Source of the DNA: Sulfuricella sp.
GTDB lineage: Bacteria > Pseudomonadota > Gammaproteobacteria > Burkholderiales > Sulfuricellaceae
Assembly (NCBI GenBank): GCA_028714315.1
Contig: JAQTMN010000021.1
Span: forward strand, 1-40,881
Length of the DNA: 40,881 nucleotides
Reading direction: 5' to 3'
Under the pieces are notes generated by a model. That model did no database searches and was not told where the DNA came from. It saw nothing but the letters and a program-made list of their open reading frames with translations. The position numbers were made by a program, and so were the translations under genes. Of the stretch, positions 18,925-27,586 are shown piece after piece; within the stretch, counting starts at the first letter, position 1, and the number at the start of each line of letters is the position of its first letter.

Positions 18925-18926
<2 letters not shown>
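18871..18926 (-). repeat. AACGGTCATGGCG-type repeat, copy 2, palindromic
   Basis: Perfect 14-base terminal inverted repeats AACGGTCATGGCGC and GCGCCATGACCGTT enclose about 28 bases with GTTTCATGATT. The right end covers two bases of the glnS stop codon, so it could serve as the 3' hairpin of glnS. No T-tract follows. It is inverted relative to copy 1 at 18600. Confidence 0.75.
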
Positions 18927-20601
<1,675 letters not shown>

Positions 20602-20706
20602 TGGAATTGACTCGATCCGAAAATATGGCGGTAAAGGTTTGGTGTAAAGGTGCGCTTCTTGTTAGAATTAGCGCTGTTTGTAAACTTTAAGAAAAGTATA
20701 CTACCA

Positions 20707-21753
20707 ATGAGTCGTTTTCGCATTGCCGCCCTCCTGGCGTCCCTCTCCTGCGCCTTGTTTGTCGTCTCCGGCCAGCCGGTTCGCGCCGACGAACTGCAGG
20801 ACATCACCAAGCTCTACAAGCAGGGACAAAACGACAAGGCACTGGAGCGCCTGGACGCGTTCCTCACCGGCCGGCCGAAGGACGCGCAGGGGCCGAAAAT
20901 CGCCCAGGGCCGTTTCCTCAAGGGGTTGATCCTGGCCGAACAGGGCAAGACGCCGGAAGCGATCCAGATTTTCACCAGGCTGACCGAGGAATACCCGGAA
21001 TTGCCCGAACCCTACAACAACCTGGCCGTCCTGTATGCCTCCCAGGGACAGTACGACAAGGCCCGGCATGCCCTGGAAATGGCGATCAGCACCCACCCCA
21101 GCTACGCTACGGCGCATGAGAACCTGGGCGACATCTACGCCAAAATGGCGAGCCAGGCTTACGACAAGGCGTTGCAACTGGATAAGGGCAATGTGACGGC
21201 GCAGACCAAGCTGGCGCTGATCAAGGAACTGTTCCCCGCCGGCAGCAAGCCGGGCCGCGCCCCGGCAAGGTTCGAGGAGCCGAAGGCGCCGGTTGCCCAA
21301 GCCAAGCCGGAACTTCCCAAGCCTGCCGCTCCGGTCGCGGCAACAGCCGCGCCCGCACCGGCCAAGGTGGAGCAGCCCAAGCCGGCTCCTGCCGAAAAAT
21401 CCGAATCGCCGGCCGAGGCCGAGGTGCTGAAAACCTTGAACGGCTGGGCTGCGGCATGGTCCGACAAGAATGCGAATGCCTACCTCGCCTACTACGCCAG
21501 GGATTTCAGGACGCCCGGCGGTGAGGGCCGCGCCTCTTGGGAAACGAGCCGCAAGGAACGCATCGGCAAACCAAAATCCATCCACGTGGGCGTCGAATCG
21601 CCGCGTGTCACGGTGAGCGACGCTTCCCACGCCAGCGTTACTTTCAGGCAGGTTTACAAATCCGATGCCCTGCGCAGCTCTGCCCTGAAAACCCTGGTCC
21701 TGGTCAAGACCGGCGACAAATGGCTGATCCAGCAAGAACGGATCGGGCGGTAG
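20707..21753 (+). CDS. exported TPR protein with C-terminal NTF2-like (Cds6-type) domain
   Basis: A 348-aa protein. The N-terminal signal peptide (about 1-27, RIAALLASLSCALFVVSGQPVRA) is followed by tetratricopeptide repeats (about 30-170; PYNNLAVLYASQGQYDKARHALEMAI is clear). A Pro/Ala/Lys-rich linker comes next. The C-terminal domain (about 238-348, LNGWAAAWSDKNANAYLAYYARDF) is of the NTF2/SnoaL kind also found at the end of the next gene. It is likely a periplasmic scaffold working with the neighbouring L,D-transpeptidase; that is inferred from the shared domain and adjacency. ATG 20707 is preceded by TATACT (20697-20702) and by TAGAAT (20663-20668), either possibly a -10 element. No strong Shine-Dalgarno is visible. 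Confidence 0.8.
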   Translation: MSRFRIAALLASLSCALFVVSGQPVRADELQDITKLYKQGQNDKALERLDAFLTGRPKDAQGPKIAQGRFLKGLILAEQGKTPEAIQIFTRLTEEYPELPEPYNNLAVLYASQGQYDKARHALEMAISTHPSYATAHENLGDIYAKMASQAYDKALQLDKGNVTAQTKLALIKELFPAGSKPGRAPARFEEPKAPVAQAKPELPKPAAPVAATAAPAPAKVEQPKPAPAEKSESPAEAEVLKTLNGWAAAWSDKNANAYLAYYARDFRTPGGEGRASWETSRKERIGKPKSIHVGVESPRVTVSDASHASVTFRQVYKSDALRSSALKTLVLVKTGDKWLIQQERIGR

Positions 21754-21848
21754 CAATTTACGCGATTACGGGCTCTGCGGAGCCGTTCGTTTGGCTTGAC
21801 GAGGTTGCCGACGGCGGCAACTGGCGTGGCACTTTTCGCTGGTAAATC

Positions 21849-23072
21849 ATGAAGTTCCCCCGCTTTGCCTTATCCCTGTTCTGCTTCTTTCTCGCTTCGC
21901 TGCCGGCGCCGATAATGGCTATGGGCGGCAAGCCGCCTGCCGCGCCAGGCCCGGCCGTGCCGTTCCAGTCCCAGGTCGACCTGGAATCGACGCTGGTGAA
22001 AACCCTGCTCGAAATCCGAGGGGATCGCCTGGATATCGCCCTGAAGGACGTTGAGGCATTGCTCCGGATTTACCCCAACTTCAAGCTCGCCCACCTGATC
22101 CGCGGCGATCTGCTGCTGGCGCGAGCATATCCGTTGAGTACCATCGGTAACGCTGCCGGCGCGTCCCAGCAGCAGCTCTCCGATCTGCGCGAGGAAGCCC
22201 GAGTCCGCCTGCTCAGGCACCTGGAGCAGTTGCCGGTCGGCCGCGTCCCCAAATATCTGGTGCAGCTCCAGCCCGAACAGCGCTATGCCGTGGTGGTGGA
22301 CACCGGCAAATCCCGGCTCTACCTGTTCCGCAACGACAACGGCATGCCACATTATGTCGCCGATTATTACGTCAGCAGCGGCAAGGCCGGCGCCGAAAAA
22401 ATGAAGGAAGGCGACCAGAAGACGCCGGTGGGCGTGTATTTCGTCACGGCCAACCTGCCCAAGACGCAGATCTCGAATTTCTACGGCAGCGGCGCCTTCC
22501 CGATCAGCTATCCTAACGAGTGGGACCGGCACCAGGGCAAGGATGGTCACGGCATCTGGCTGCACGGCGTGCCGAGCGATACCTACAGCCGCCCGCCGCG
22601 GGCCAGCAACGGCTGCGTGGTGCTGGCCAATCCGGACATGGACCGGCTCGGCAAGATGCTGCAAGTGGGGTATACCCCGGTGGTGATCAGCGACCGGGTG
22701 GAATGGGTGGACGCCAAGGAACTGATCGCGCAGCGCAGCGATCTAACAAATGAAATTGAAAGCTGGCGGCGCGATTGGGAAAGCATCGATACGGACAAAT
22801 ACCTGCAGCATTATTCGAGGAATTTCACCGCGCCGGGGCAGGATTTCCACTCCTGGGAGCAGCAGAAGCGCCAAGTCAGCGCGGCCAAGTCGTGGGTCAG
22901 GGTCAAGCTGTCGAATATCAGCATCTTCGCTTATCCCGGCCGCGAGGACATGATGGTGGTTTCTTTCGATCAGAACTACGGCAGCAACAATCTGAAGAAT
23001 CAGATGAGGAAGCGCCAGTACTGGAAGCAGGAGGATCACAAATGGAAAATCGTCTTCGAAGGCGCCGCGTGA
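21849..23072 (+). CDS. L,D-transpeptidase (YkuD domain) with C-terminal NTF2-like domain
   Basis: A 407-aa exported enzyme with signal peptide MKFPRFALSLFCFFLASLPAPIMA. A helical N-terminal region precedes the YkuD catalytic domain (about 140-290). It includes YAVVVDTGKSRLYLFRN, the KTPVGVYFV strand and the active-site segment HGIWLHGVPSD..RASNGCVVL, with the nucleophile at Cys256. Such enzymes cross-link peptidoglycan stems or attach proteins to them. The last 110 residues (SWRRDWESIDTDKYLQHYSRNF) form the same NTF2-like domain as in the upstream gene. It starts 95 bp after the TPR gene. Its stop overlaps the preferred GTG start of the next gene. Confidence 0.88.
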   Translation: MKFPRFALSLFCFFLASLPAPIMAMGGKPPAAPGPAVPFQSQVDLESTLVKTLLEIRGDRLDIALKDVEALLRIYPNFKLAHLIRGDLLLARAYPLSTIGNAAGASQQQLSDLREEARVRLLRHLEQLPVGRVPKYLVQLQPEQRYAVVVDTGKSRLYLFRNDNGMPHYVADYYVSSGKAGAEKMKEGDQKTPVGVYFVTANLPKTQISNFYGSGAFPISYPNEWDRHQGKDGHGIWLHGVPSDTYSRPPRASNGCVVLANPDMDRLGKMLQVGYTPVVISDRVEWVDAKELIAQRSDLTNEIESWRRDWESIDTDKYLQHYSRNFTAPGQDFHSWEQQKRQVSAAKSWVRVKLSNISIFAYPGREDMMVVSFDQNYGSNNLKNQMRKRQYWKQEDHKWKIVFEGAA

Positions 23073-23734
23073 CATGCCGTATCCCGCTTCTGGCACTGGG
23101 GATGTGTATCGGTGGCATGGCGTTCGCCGCCAATCCGCTGGTCAGAATGCACACCAATCTGGGTGACGTGGTGATCGAGCTTTATCCCGACAAAGCGCCG
23201 AAAACCGTGGCCAACTTCCTGCAATACGTGAACAACGGCCATTACAATGGCACGATTTTCCACCGCACGATCGGTAAATTCATCATCCAGGGCGGCGGTT
23301 TCACGCCGGATCTCCAGTACAAGCCGACACTCGGGCCGATTCCCAACGAGGCCGCCAACGGTCTCCGCAACGAGCGCTGGACGCTCGCCATGGCGCGCAC
23401 TTATGACCCGGATTCTGCCACCGCGCAGTTTTTCATCAACCTCGACGACAACAAGTTTCTCAATTTTCTCCGCCCCCATCCCGATTACTACGGTTATTGC
23501 GTGTTCGGCCGGGTGATCAGGGGAATGGACGTCGCCCGGCAGATCGGCTCTTTGCCCACCGGCGCCGCCGGCCCGTTCGACGCCGACGTGCCGGTCCAGC
23601 CGGTGGTCATCGAGGAAATGGCTCAGGACGCCGACAATATGGCGGATGGCGCTCCGGCGGCGGATGTGGCAGTATCGGCAAGACCCGGCAATAAAACTCC
23701 CAAGACAACTAAAAAGGAAAAAATCCATGGTTAA
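23069..23734 (+). CDS. ppiA: periplasmic peptidyl-prolyl cis-trans isomerase, cyclophilin type
   Basis: A cyclophilin isomerase with a signal peptide (CRIPLLALGMCIGGMAFA), so it acts in the periplasm. The core motifs are APKTVANFLQYV, GTIFHRTIGKFIIQGGGF, ATAQFFINL and GYCVFGRVIRGMDV. I chose GTG 23069: it overlaps the preceding stop (GTGA) and has GAAGG seven bases upstream. ATG 23042 is an in-frame alternative that adds nine residues, four of them consecutive arginines. A charged 35-residue tail ends in KTPKTTKKEKIHG, unusual for PpiA. The stop overlaps the next gene by 8 bp. It is a tandem paralogue of the downstream cyclophilin. Confidence 0.88.
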   Translation: MTCRIPLLALGMCIGGMAFAANPLVRMHTNLGDVVIELYPDKAPKTVANFLQYVNNGHYNGTIFHRTIGKFIIQGGGFTPDLQYKPTLGPIPNEAANGLRNERWTLAMARTYDPDSATAQFFINLDDNKFLNFLRPHPDYYGYCVFGRVIRGMDVARQIGSLPTGAAGPFDADVPVQPVVIEEMAQDADNMADGAPAADVAVSARPGNKTPKTTKKEKIHG

Positions 23735-24218
23735 GCTGCACACCAATTTCGGCGATATCACTCTGGAGCTGGACGCCGAGAAAGCGCCAAAGACTGTTGC
23801 CAACTTCCTGAAATACGTGGAAAAAGGCTTTTACAACGGCACGGCATTCCACCGCGTCATTGACGGTTTCATGATCCAGGGCGGCGGCTTCATGCCCGGC
23901 CTGATTCCGAAGGAAACCATGGAGACGATCGAAAACGAGGCCGCCAACGGCCTGAAAAACGACATCTACACCATCGCCATGGCGCGCACGCCCAACCCGC
24001 ATTCCGCCTCCAGCCAATTCTTCATCAATACCGCGAACAACGGCTTCCTCAACTACACCGCGCCGACCCCGCAGGGATTCGGCTACTGCGTGTTCGGCAA
24101 AGTGACCGCGGGCCAGGAAGTCGTGGACCGTATCGGCAAGGTCAAGACCGGCAGCCAGGCCGGCTACCAGGACGTGCCGCTGGAAGACGTGATCATCGAA
24201 AGCGCCGAAGTCGCCTGA
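23727..24218 (+). CDS. ppiB: cytoplasmic peptidyl-prolyl cis-trans isomerase B
   Basis: A 163-aa cyclophilin without a signal peptide: MVKLHTNFGDITLELD, GTAFHRVIDGFMIQGGGF with the catalytic Arg, SASSQFFINTANNGFL and GYCVFGKVTAGQEVVD. It catalyses Xaa-Pro isomerisation in the cytoplasm. The ATG at 23727 lies inside the end of ppiA, with AAAAAGGA upstream. Sequence and length fit PpiB. The ppiA-ppiB tandem probably arose by duplication, with one copy exported. Confidence 0.93.
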   Translation: MVKLHTNFGDITLELDAEKAPKTVANFLKYVEKGFYNGTAFHRVIDGFMIQGGGFMPGLIPKETMETIENEAANGLKNDIYTIAMARTPNPHSASSQFFINTANNGFLNYTAPTPQGFGYCVFGKVTAGQEVVDRIGKVKTGSQAGYQDVPLEDVIIESAEVA

Positions 24219-24233
24219 TTTCGGTGGGCTCAC

Positions 24234-24299
24234 GTAGCCCGGATGAAGCGTAGCGTAATCCGGTGAATCCCGGATTCCATTTCATTCCATCCGGGCTAC
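24234..24299. repeat. GTAGCCCGGATG palindromic repeat
   Basis: The arms GTAGCCCGGATGAAGCGTAG and, inverted, a stretch ending ATCCATCCGGGCTAC-like (24286-24299) surround AATCCGGTGAATCCCGGATT. This repeat type is widespread in proteobacterial genomes. It fills the ppiB-lpxH spacer and ends 14 bases before the lpxH start. Confidence 0.85.
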
Positions 24300-24313
24300 G
24301 GCTCGTCACCAGC

Positions 24314-25036
24314 ATGAAACACAGCCTTTTCATCGCCGACCTCCACCTTTGCGCCGAGCGTCCGCAGACCACCCTGATTTTCGAGGATTTCGTGCGCCAT
24401 ACGGCCTCCGGTGCCGAGGCACTGTATATCCTCGGCGATCTGTTCGAGTACTGGGCGGGCGACGACGACCTGGCTGATCCCCATCATGCCCGAATCGCCC
24501 ACTTGCTGGCGGAATTGAGTGGGAGCGGCACGGCGATTTTCATCCTGCCCGGCAACCGCGATTTCCTCATGGGCGAGGCTTTCGTCACCGCTTCTCGCGC
24601 CCGCTTGCTCTCCGAGCCGGCCCGCATTGACCTTTACGGCACGCCGACGCTACTGATGCATGGCGATATGCTATGCCGCGACGACACGGCCTATCTCGCC
24701 TTTCGTGCCATGGTTCGCCAACCGGACTGGCAGGCGGCCTTTCTTGCCCGCCCGCTGGCGGAGCGCAAGGCGGAAATCGAGGCATTGCGCCGGCGCAGCG
24801 AGCGCGACAAGCAATTGAAGCTGGCCGCCCAGATGGATGTCCATTCCGGCGAAGTCGCCGCGGTGCTGCGCGAGAACGGCTATCCCCGCCTGATCCACGG
24901 CCATACCCATCGCCCCGCTCGGCACCTGCACCGGGTCGATGGTCACGACTGCGAACGCTGGGTGCTGGGCAGCTGGCATGAGCACGGCAGTTACCTGCGC
25001 TGCGATGCGGCGGGTTGCGCGGCCATACAAATTTAA
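24314..25036 (+). CDS. lpxH: UDP-2,3-diacylglucosamine diphosphatase
   Basis: Hydrolyses UDP-2,3-diacylglucosamine to lipid X in lipid A synthesis, at the inner face of the cytoplasmic membrane. The 240 aa equal the E. coli enzyme. The calcineurin-like metal ligands are visible in order: IADLHL, GDLFEYW, GNRDFLMG, LMHGDMLCRDD and HGHTHRPA. The ATG at 24314 (MKHSLFIADLHL) is chosen by alignment; an upstream ATG at 24263 lies in the palindromic repeat. It indicates an outer membrane with lipopolysaccharide. Confidence 0.94.
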   Translation: MKHSLFIADLHLCAERPQTTLIFEDFVRHTASGAEALYILGDLFEYWAGDDDLADPHHARIAHLLAELSGSGTAIFILPGNRDFLMGEAFVTASRARLLSEPARIDLYGTPTLLMHGDMLCRDDTAYLAFRAMVRQPDWQAAFLARPLAERKAEIEALRRRSERDKQLKLAAQMDVHSGEVAAVLRENGYPRLIHGHTHRPARHLHRVDGHDCERWVLGSWHEHGSYLRCDAAGCAAIQI

Positions 25037-25053
25037 ATTCACGAGGTGGCGCC

Positions 25054-26172
25054 ATGATCCTGATTCTTTCCCCAGACACCCGCTCCGACGGCGCCGAATA
25101 CCGTCAATTGCTCGACCATCTGGCGCAACTGCCCAAGATCAAGACGCGCATTCATCAGGAGAAGGGCGCACAGCAGACCCTGATCGAAATTTACCTGATC
25201 GGCGACACCGCTTCGTTGTCGCTGGATGCCATGGAAAGCCTGCCCTGCGTCGAGCGCGTGGTGCGCGTCTCCCAGGAATACCGGGTGCTCGGCCGGCACA
25301 AGGACGACGAGCGGCCGACGCATTTCGAATACAACGGCGTGCGCTTCGGCCAGGACAACCTCAACGTCTTTGCCGGCCTGTGCGCGGTGGATACGCCGGA
25401 ACACGTCGAGACGATGATGAAGGCGCTGCGCGACCACGGCCAGGTCTGCACGCGGATGGGCGCCTACAAGCCGCGCACCAGCCCGTATGCCTTCCAGGGC
25501 CACGGCAAGGCCTGTCTGCCCTGGGTGTTCGAACTGGCGGGGAAATACGGCATCAAGGTCATCGCCATGGAAGTCACCCACGAATCCCATGTCGATGAGA
25601 TCCGCGCCGCGCTCAAAGAGACAGGCAACCCGACCGGAGTGATGCTGCAAATCGGCACGCGCAACACGCAGAATTTCGAGCTCCTGAAAATCGTCGGCCG
25701 CCAGCAGGAATTCCCGGTGCTCTTGAAGCGCGGCTTCGGCATCACCCTGGATGAATCGCTCAACGCCGCGGAATACCTGGCCTCGGAAGGCAACCGCAAC
25801 GTCGTGTTCGGCCTCCGCGGCATGAAGACCAATATGGGCGATCCGCACCGCAATCTGGTCGATTTCGCCCATGTGCCGGTGGTCAGACGGCTTACCCGCA
25901 TGCCGGTGTGCGTCGATCCGTCGCACTCGGTCGGCACGCGCAACCGCGCGCCGGACGGCATTCTGGAGATTTTCCACGCCACCATGCAGGGCGTGATCGC
26001 CGGCGCCAACATGATCCTGGTGGATTTTCATCCTGCGCCCGCCAAGGCGCTGGTGGACGGGCCGCAGGCGTTGCTGATGGACGAATTGCCGCTGTTCCTG
26101 GAGTGCGTGAGGAATGCACGGGACGCCTACGAAAAAAATGCCCGGTTGATGGGCGGTGCAGGGCGCGGCTAG
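25054..26172 (+). CDS. divergent type I-beta DAHP synthase-like protein
   Basis: A 372-aa protein with an N-terminal ferredoxin-like regulatory domain (about 1-75, ending VERVVRVSQEYRVLGR) and a TIM-barrel synthase domain. Family motifs are MGAYKPRTSPYAFQGHG, MLQIGTRNTQNFELL, PVLLKRGF and VDPSHSVG. Established enzymes condense phosphoenolpyruvate with erythrose 4-phosphate at the head of the shikimate pathway. Several conserved positions differ. The usual GPC is GLC (Cys110 kept), the usual CERG is GLRG (residues 253-256), and the metal-ligand Glu in the VEVHP region is Asp324 (VDFHPAP). His291 and Asp335 are kept. It may still be an active DAHP synthase or have shifted specificity. Start ATG 25054 follows ACGAGG. 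Confidence 0.8.
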   Translation: MILILSPDTRSDGAEYRQLLDHLAQLPKIKTRIHQEKGAQQTLIEIYLIGDTASLSLDAMESLPCVERVVRVSQEYRVLGRHKDDERPTHFEYNGVRFGQDNLNVFAGLCAVDTPEHVETMMKALRDHGQVCTRMGAYKPRTSPYAFQGHGKACLPWVFELAGKYGIKVIAMEVTHESHVDEIRAALKETGNPTGVMLQIGTRNTQNFELLKIVGRQQEFPVLLKRGFGITLDESLNAAEYLASEGNRNVVFGLRGMKTNMGDPHRNLVDFAHVPVVRRLTRMPVCVDPSHSVGTRNRAPDGILEIFHATMQGVIAGANMILVDFHPAPAKALVDGPQALLMDELPLFLECVRNARDAYEKNARLMGGAGRG

Positions 26173-26207
26173 GCGGTATACCGGATATCGTTCGCTCAAC
26201 TTGATTT

Positions 26208-26254
26208 GTGGGTCAGGCTTTCAGCCTGACATGTACAGCTTAAGCCGTACCCAC
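26208..26254 (-). repeat. GTGGGTACGGCTT palindromic repeat, compact copy
   Basis: A 47-base element with ends GTGGGT/ACCCAC and two internal hairpins: GTCAGGCTTTCAGCCTGAC and GTACAGCTTAAGCCGTAC. On the minus strand it has the same blocks as 40288-40390, where about 56 extra bases interrupt it. It lies upstream of purU. Confidence 0.8.
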
Positions 26255-26338
26255 GGAGGCTATCATGACGGGCAGCCAAGCTGCGCCATGGCGTTCGTGG
26301 TGTATGATTTAATTTTTTCAGCATTTGCTCAAACAACA

Positions 26339-27193
26339 ATGAAAAACACCGCCATCCTGCTGATTTCCTGCCCCGACCGCAAAGGCCTGGTCGCCGGCAT
26401 CGCCGATTTTCTCTACCGCCACAACGCCAACATCCTTCACGCCGACCAGCACCAGGACAGCGAACTGGGCCTGTTCCTGATGCGGGTCGAATGGGAGCTG
26501 GAGGGTTTCGACCTGACCCTGGACCAGTTCGAGCAGCATTTCGCGCCGATTGCCGAAAAATTCGAAATGAAATGGCGCGTCGCGCTGTCGTCCTACCGTC
26601 CCAAGGTGGCGATTTTCGTTTCCCGCTACGACCACTGTCTGGTCGATCTGCTCTACCGCCACCAGAGCGGCGAACTGCATTGCGACATTTCGCTGATCGT
26701 CGGCAACCATGACGACACCAAATGGATCGCCGATTCCTACGGCATCCCGTTCCAGCATATCGCCGTGCACAAGGACAGCAAGGCGGAGGCGGAGCTAAAC
26801 CAGCTCGCCCTGCTGCGCCACCACCATATCGACCTGATCGTGCTGGCGCGCTACATGCAGGTGTTGTCGGCCGATTTCATCAAGCACTACCCCAACCGCA
26901 TCATCAATATCCACCATTCCTTCCTGCCCGCCTTCCTCGGCGCCAAGCCCTATCACCGCGCCTTCGAGCGCGGCGTGAAGCTGATCGGCGCTACCAGCCA
27001 CTATGTTACCGAGGTGCTCGACGACGGTCCGATCATCGAGCAGGACGTGGCGCGCATTTCGCACCGCGACGCCATCGACGACCTGATCCAGAAAGGCCGC
27101 GACCTGGAGAAAATGGTGCTGTCGCGCGGCGTGCGCTGGCATATCGAGAACCGCATTCTGCTATACGCCAACAAGACGGTGATTTTCGATTAA
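26339..27193 (+). CDS. purU: formyltetrahydrofolate deformylase
   Basis: Hydrolyses 10-formyl-tetrahydrofolate to formate and tetrahydrofolate, balancing one-carbon pools. The 284 aa compare with 280 in E. coli. An N-terminal ACT domain (about 1-85, AILLISCPDRKGLVAGIADFL) is followed by the formyltransferase-like domain, with catalytic residues in NIHHSFLPAFLGAKPYHRAF and the aspartate of VLDDGPIIEQDV. The ATG at 26339 starts MKNTAILLISCPD. The ribosome-binding site is weak. A TATGAT hexamer (26303-26308) could be its -10 element. Confidence 0.95.
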   Translation: MKNTAILLISCPDRKGLVAGIADFLYRHNANILHADQHQDSELGLFLMRVEWELEGFDLTLDQFEQHFAPIAEKFEMKWRVALSSYRPKVAIFVSRYDHCLVDLLYRHQSGELHCDISLIVGNHDDTKWIADSYGIPFQHIAVHKDSKAEAELNQLALLRHHHIDLIVLARYMQVLSADFIKHYPNRIINIHHSFLPAFLGAKPYHRAFERGVKLIGATSHYVTEVLDDGPIIEQDVARISHRDAIDDLIQKGRDLEKMVLSRGVRWHIENRILLYANKTVIFD

Positions 27194-27217
27194 ACAAGCA
27201 CGCGAAGCGTTCTACGT

Positions 27218-27256
27218 CCCCCTCTCCCGCAGGCGGGAGAGGGCTAGGGGTGAGGG
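27218..27256 (+). repeat. CCCTCTCCC/GGGAGAGGG palindromic repeat, copy after purU
   Basis: CCCCTCTCCCGC/GCGGGAGAGGG arms are followed by CTAGGGGTGAGGG. Almost identical to 18832-18870, and the reverse of the copy within hemH. Confidence 0.85.
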
Positions 27257-27303
27257 TCGGTGTAGCAGGGTGAGGGAGTCGGCATAGAGGCGCGCTGATT
27301 AAA

Positions 27304-27374
27304 CATCATTCCCGCGAAAGCGGGGAACCCATGCTTTTCAAACACCGATAGATTCCTAATTCGCGAGAATGATG
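27304..27374. repeat. CATCATTCCCGCGAA palindromic repeat
   Basis: The terminal arms CATCATTCCCGCGAA (27304-27318) and TTCGCGAGAATGATG (27360-27374) pair at 14 of 15 positions. They enclose 41 bases, including a small CCCGCGAAAGCGGGG hairpin. This type of repeat is common in proteobacteria. Confidence 0.8.
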
Positions 27375-27428
27375 AAAGTCAGAATGAATCAGCCCTTTCC
27401 TTGGTCTGATTTCTCTAATCCCGCGCAG

Positions 27429-27460
27429 AAAAAACCCGCCGGTCAGGTGTGAGCGGCGGG
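27429..27460 (-). terminator. intrinsic terminator
   Basis: On the minus strand CCCGCCG and CGGCGGG form a perfect 7-bp stem around a 12-base loop, immediately followed by six Ts. It would end the candidate small RNA and any read-through from the FNR/CRP gene. Confidence 0.85.
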
Positions 27461-27538
27461 CAAAAACCGCTTTCGGCGGCTCGGAGGAGGACAACCCAAT
27501 GAAGGGGGGTCAGCGCGCCGTACTAAAACGAACGCGAT
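27429..27538 (-). ncRNA. candidate FNR-regulated small RNA
   Basis: About 110 nt without a coding frame, bounded upstream by an FNR-type promoter and downstream by an intrinsic terminator. From the predicted start at 27538 the RNA would have two C-rich, anti-Shine-Dalgarno-like stretches: ACCCCCCTTC, partly in the loop of an ACCC/GGGT hairpin, and GTCCTCCTCC. A hairpin GCCGC-CGAAA-GCGGT with five Ts (about 27462-27480) and the final terminator follow. The alternative shorter product would end near 27461. The layout resembles FNR-activated regulatory RNAs such as FnrS of E. coli or AniS of Neisseria, which repress mRNAs by pairing at ribosome-binding sites. Homology to those is not claimed. 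It could instead be an untranslated 3' extension of the fnr-like mRNA. Confidence 0.5.
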
Positions 27539-27544
27539 GTGGTC

Positions 27545-27586
27545 ATCCTAACGAGCGAAGGGTGGGCCGTCATTGATAATTCTCAA
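27545..27586 (-). promoter_or_regulatory. FNR-box-like site with class II spacing to a -10
   Basis: TTGAG-AATT-ATCAA (27586-27573) matches TTGAT-N4-ATCAA at nine of ten positions. Its centre (27579.5) lies 32 bases from the centre of TAGGAT (27550-27545, four of six matches to TATAAT). That is exactly the spacing of class II FNR promoters (-41.5 and -10), and puts the start at 27538. The site overlaps the stop codon of the FNR/CRP gene. Confidence 0.5.

Larger units (their letters stand above)
27194..27428. other. spacer after purU with two palindromic repeats
   Basis: No coding frame I can support. It contains a CCCTCTCCC palindrome (27218-27256) just after purU, which may act as its 3' hairpin. 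A second element, CATCATTCCCGCGAA...TTCGCGAGAATGATG (27304-27374), follows. The spacer continues into the candidate small RNA locus. Confidence 0.7.

Noticed and set aside
27306-27494. 62-residue minus-strand open frame between purU and the FNR/CRP gene
   Set aside because: It crosses the intrinsic terminator and a palindromic repeat, and has no start signals.
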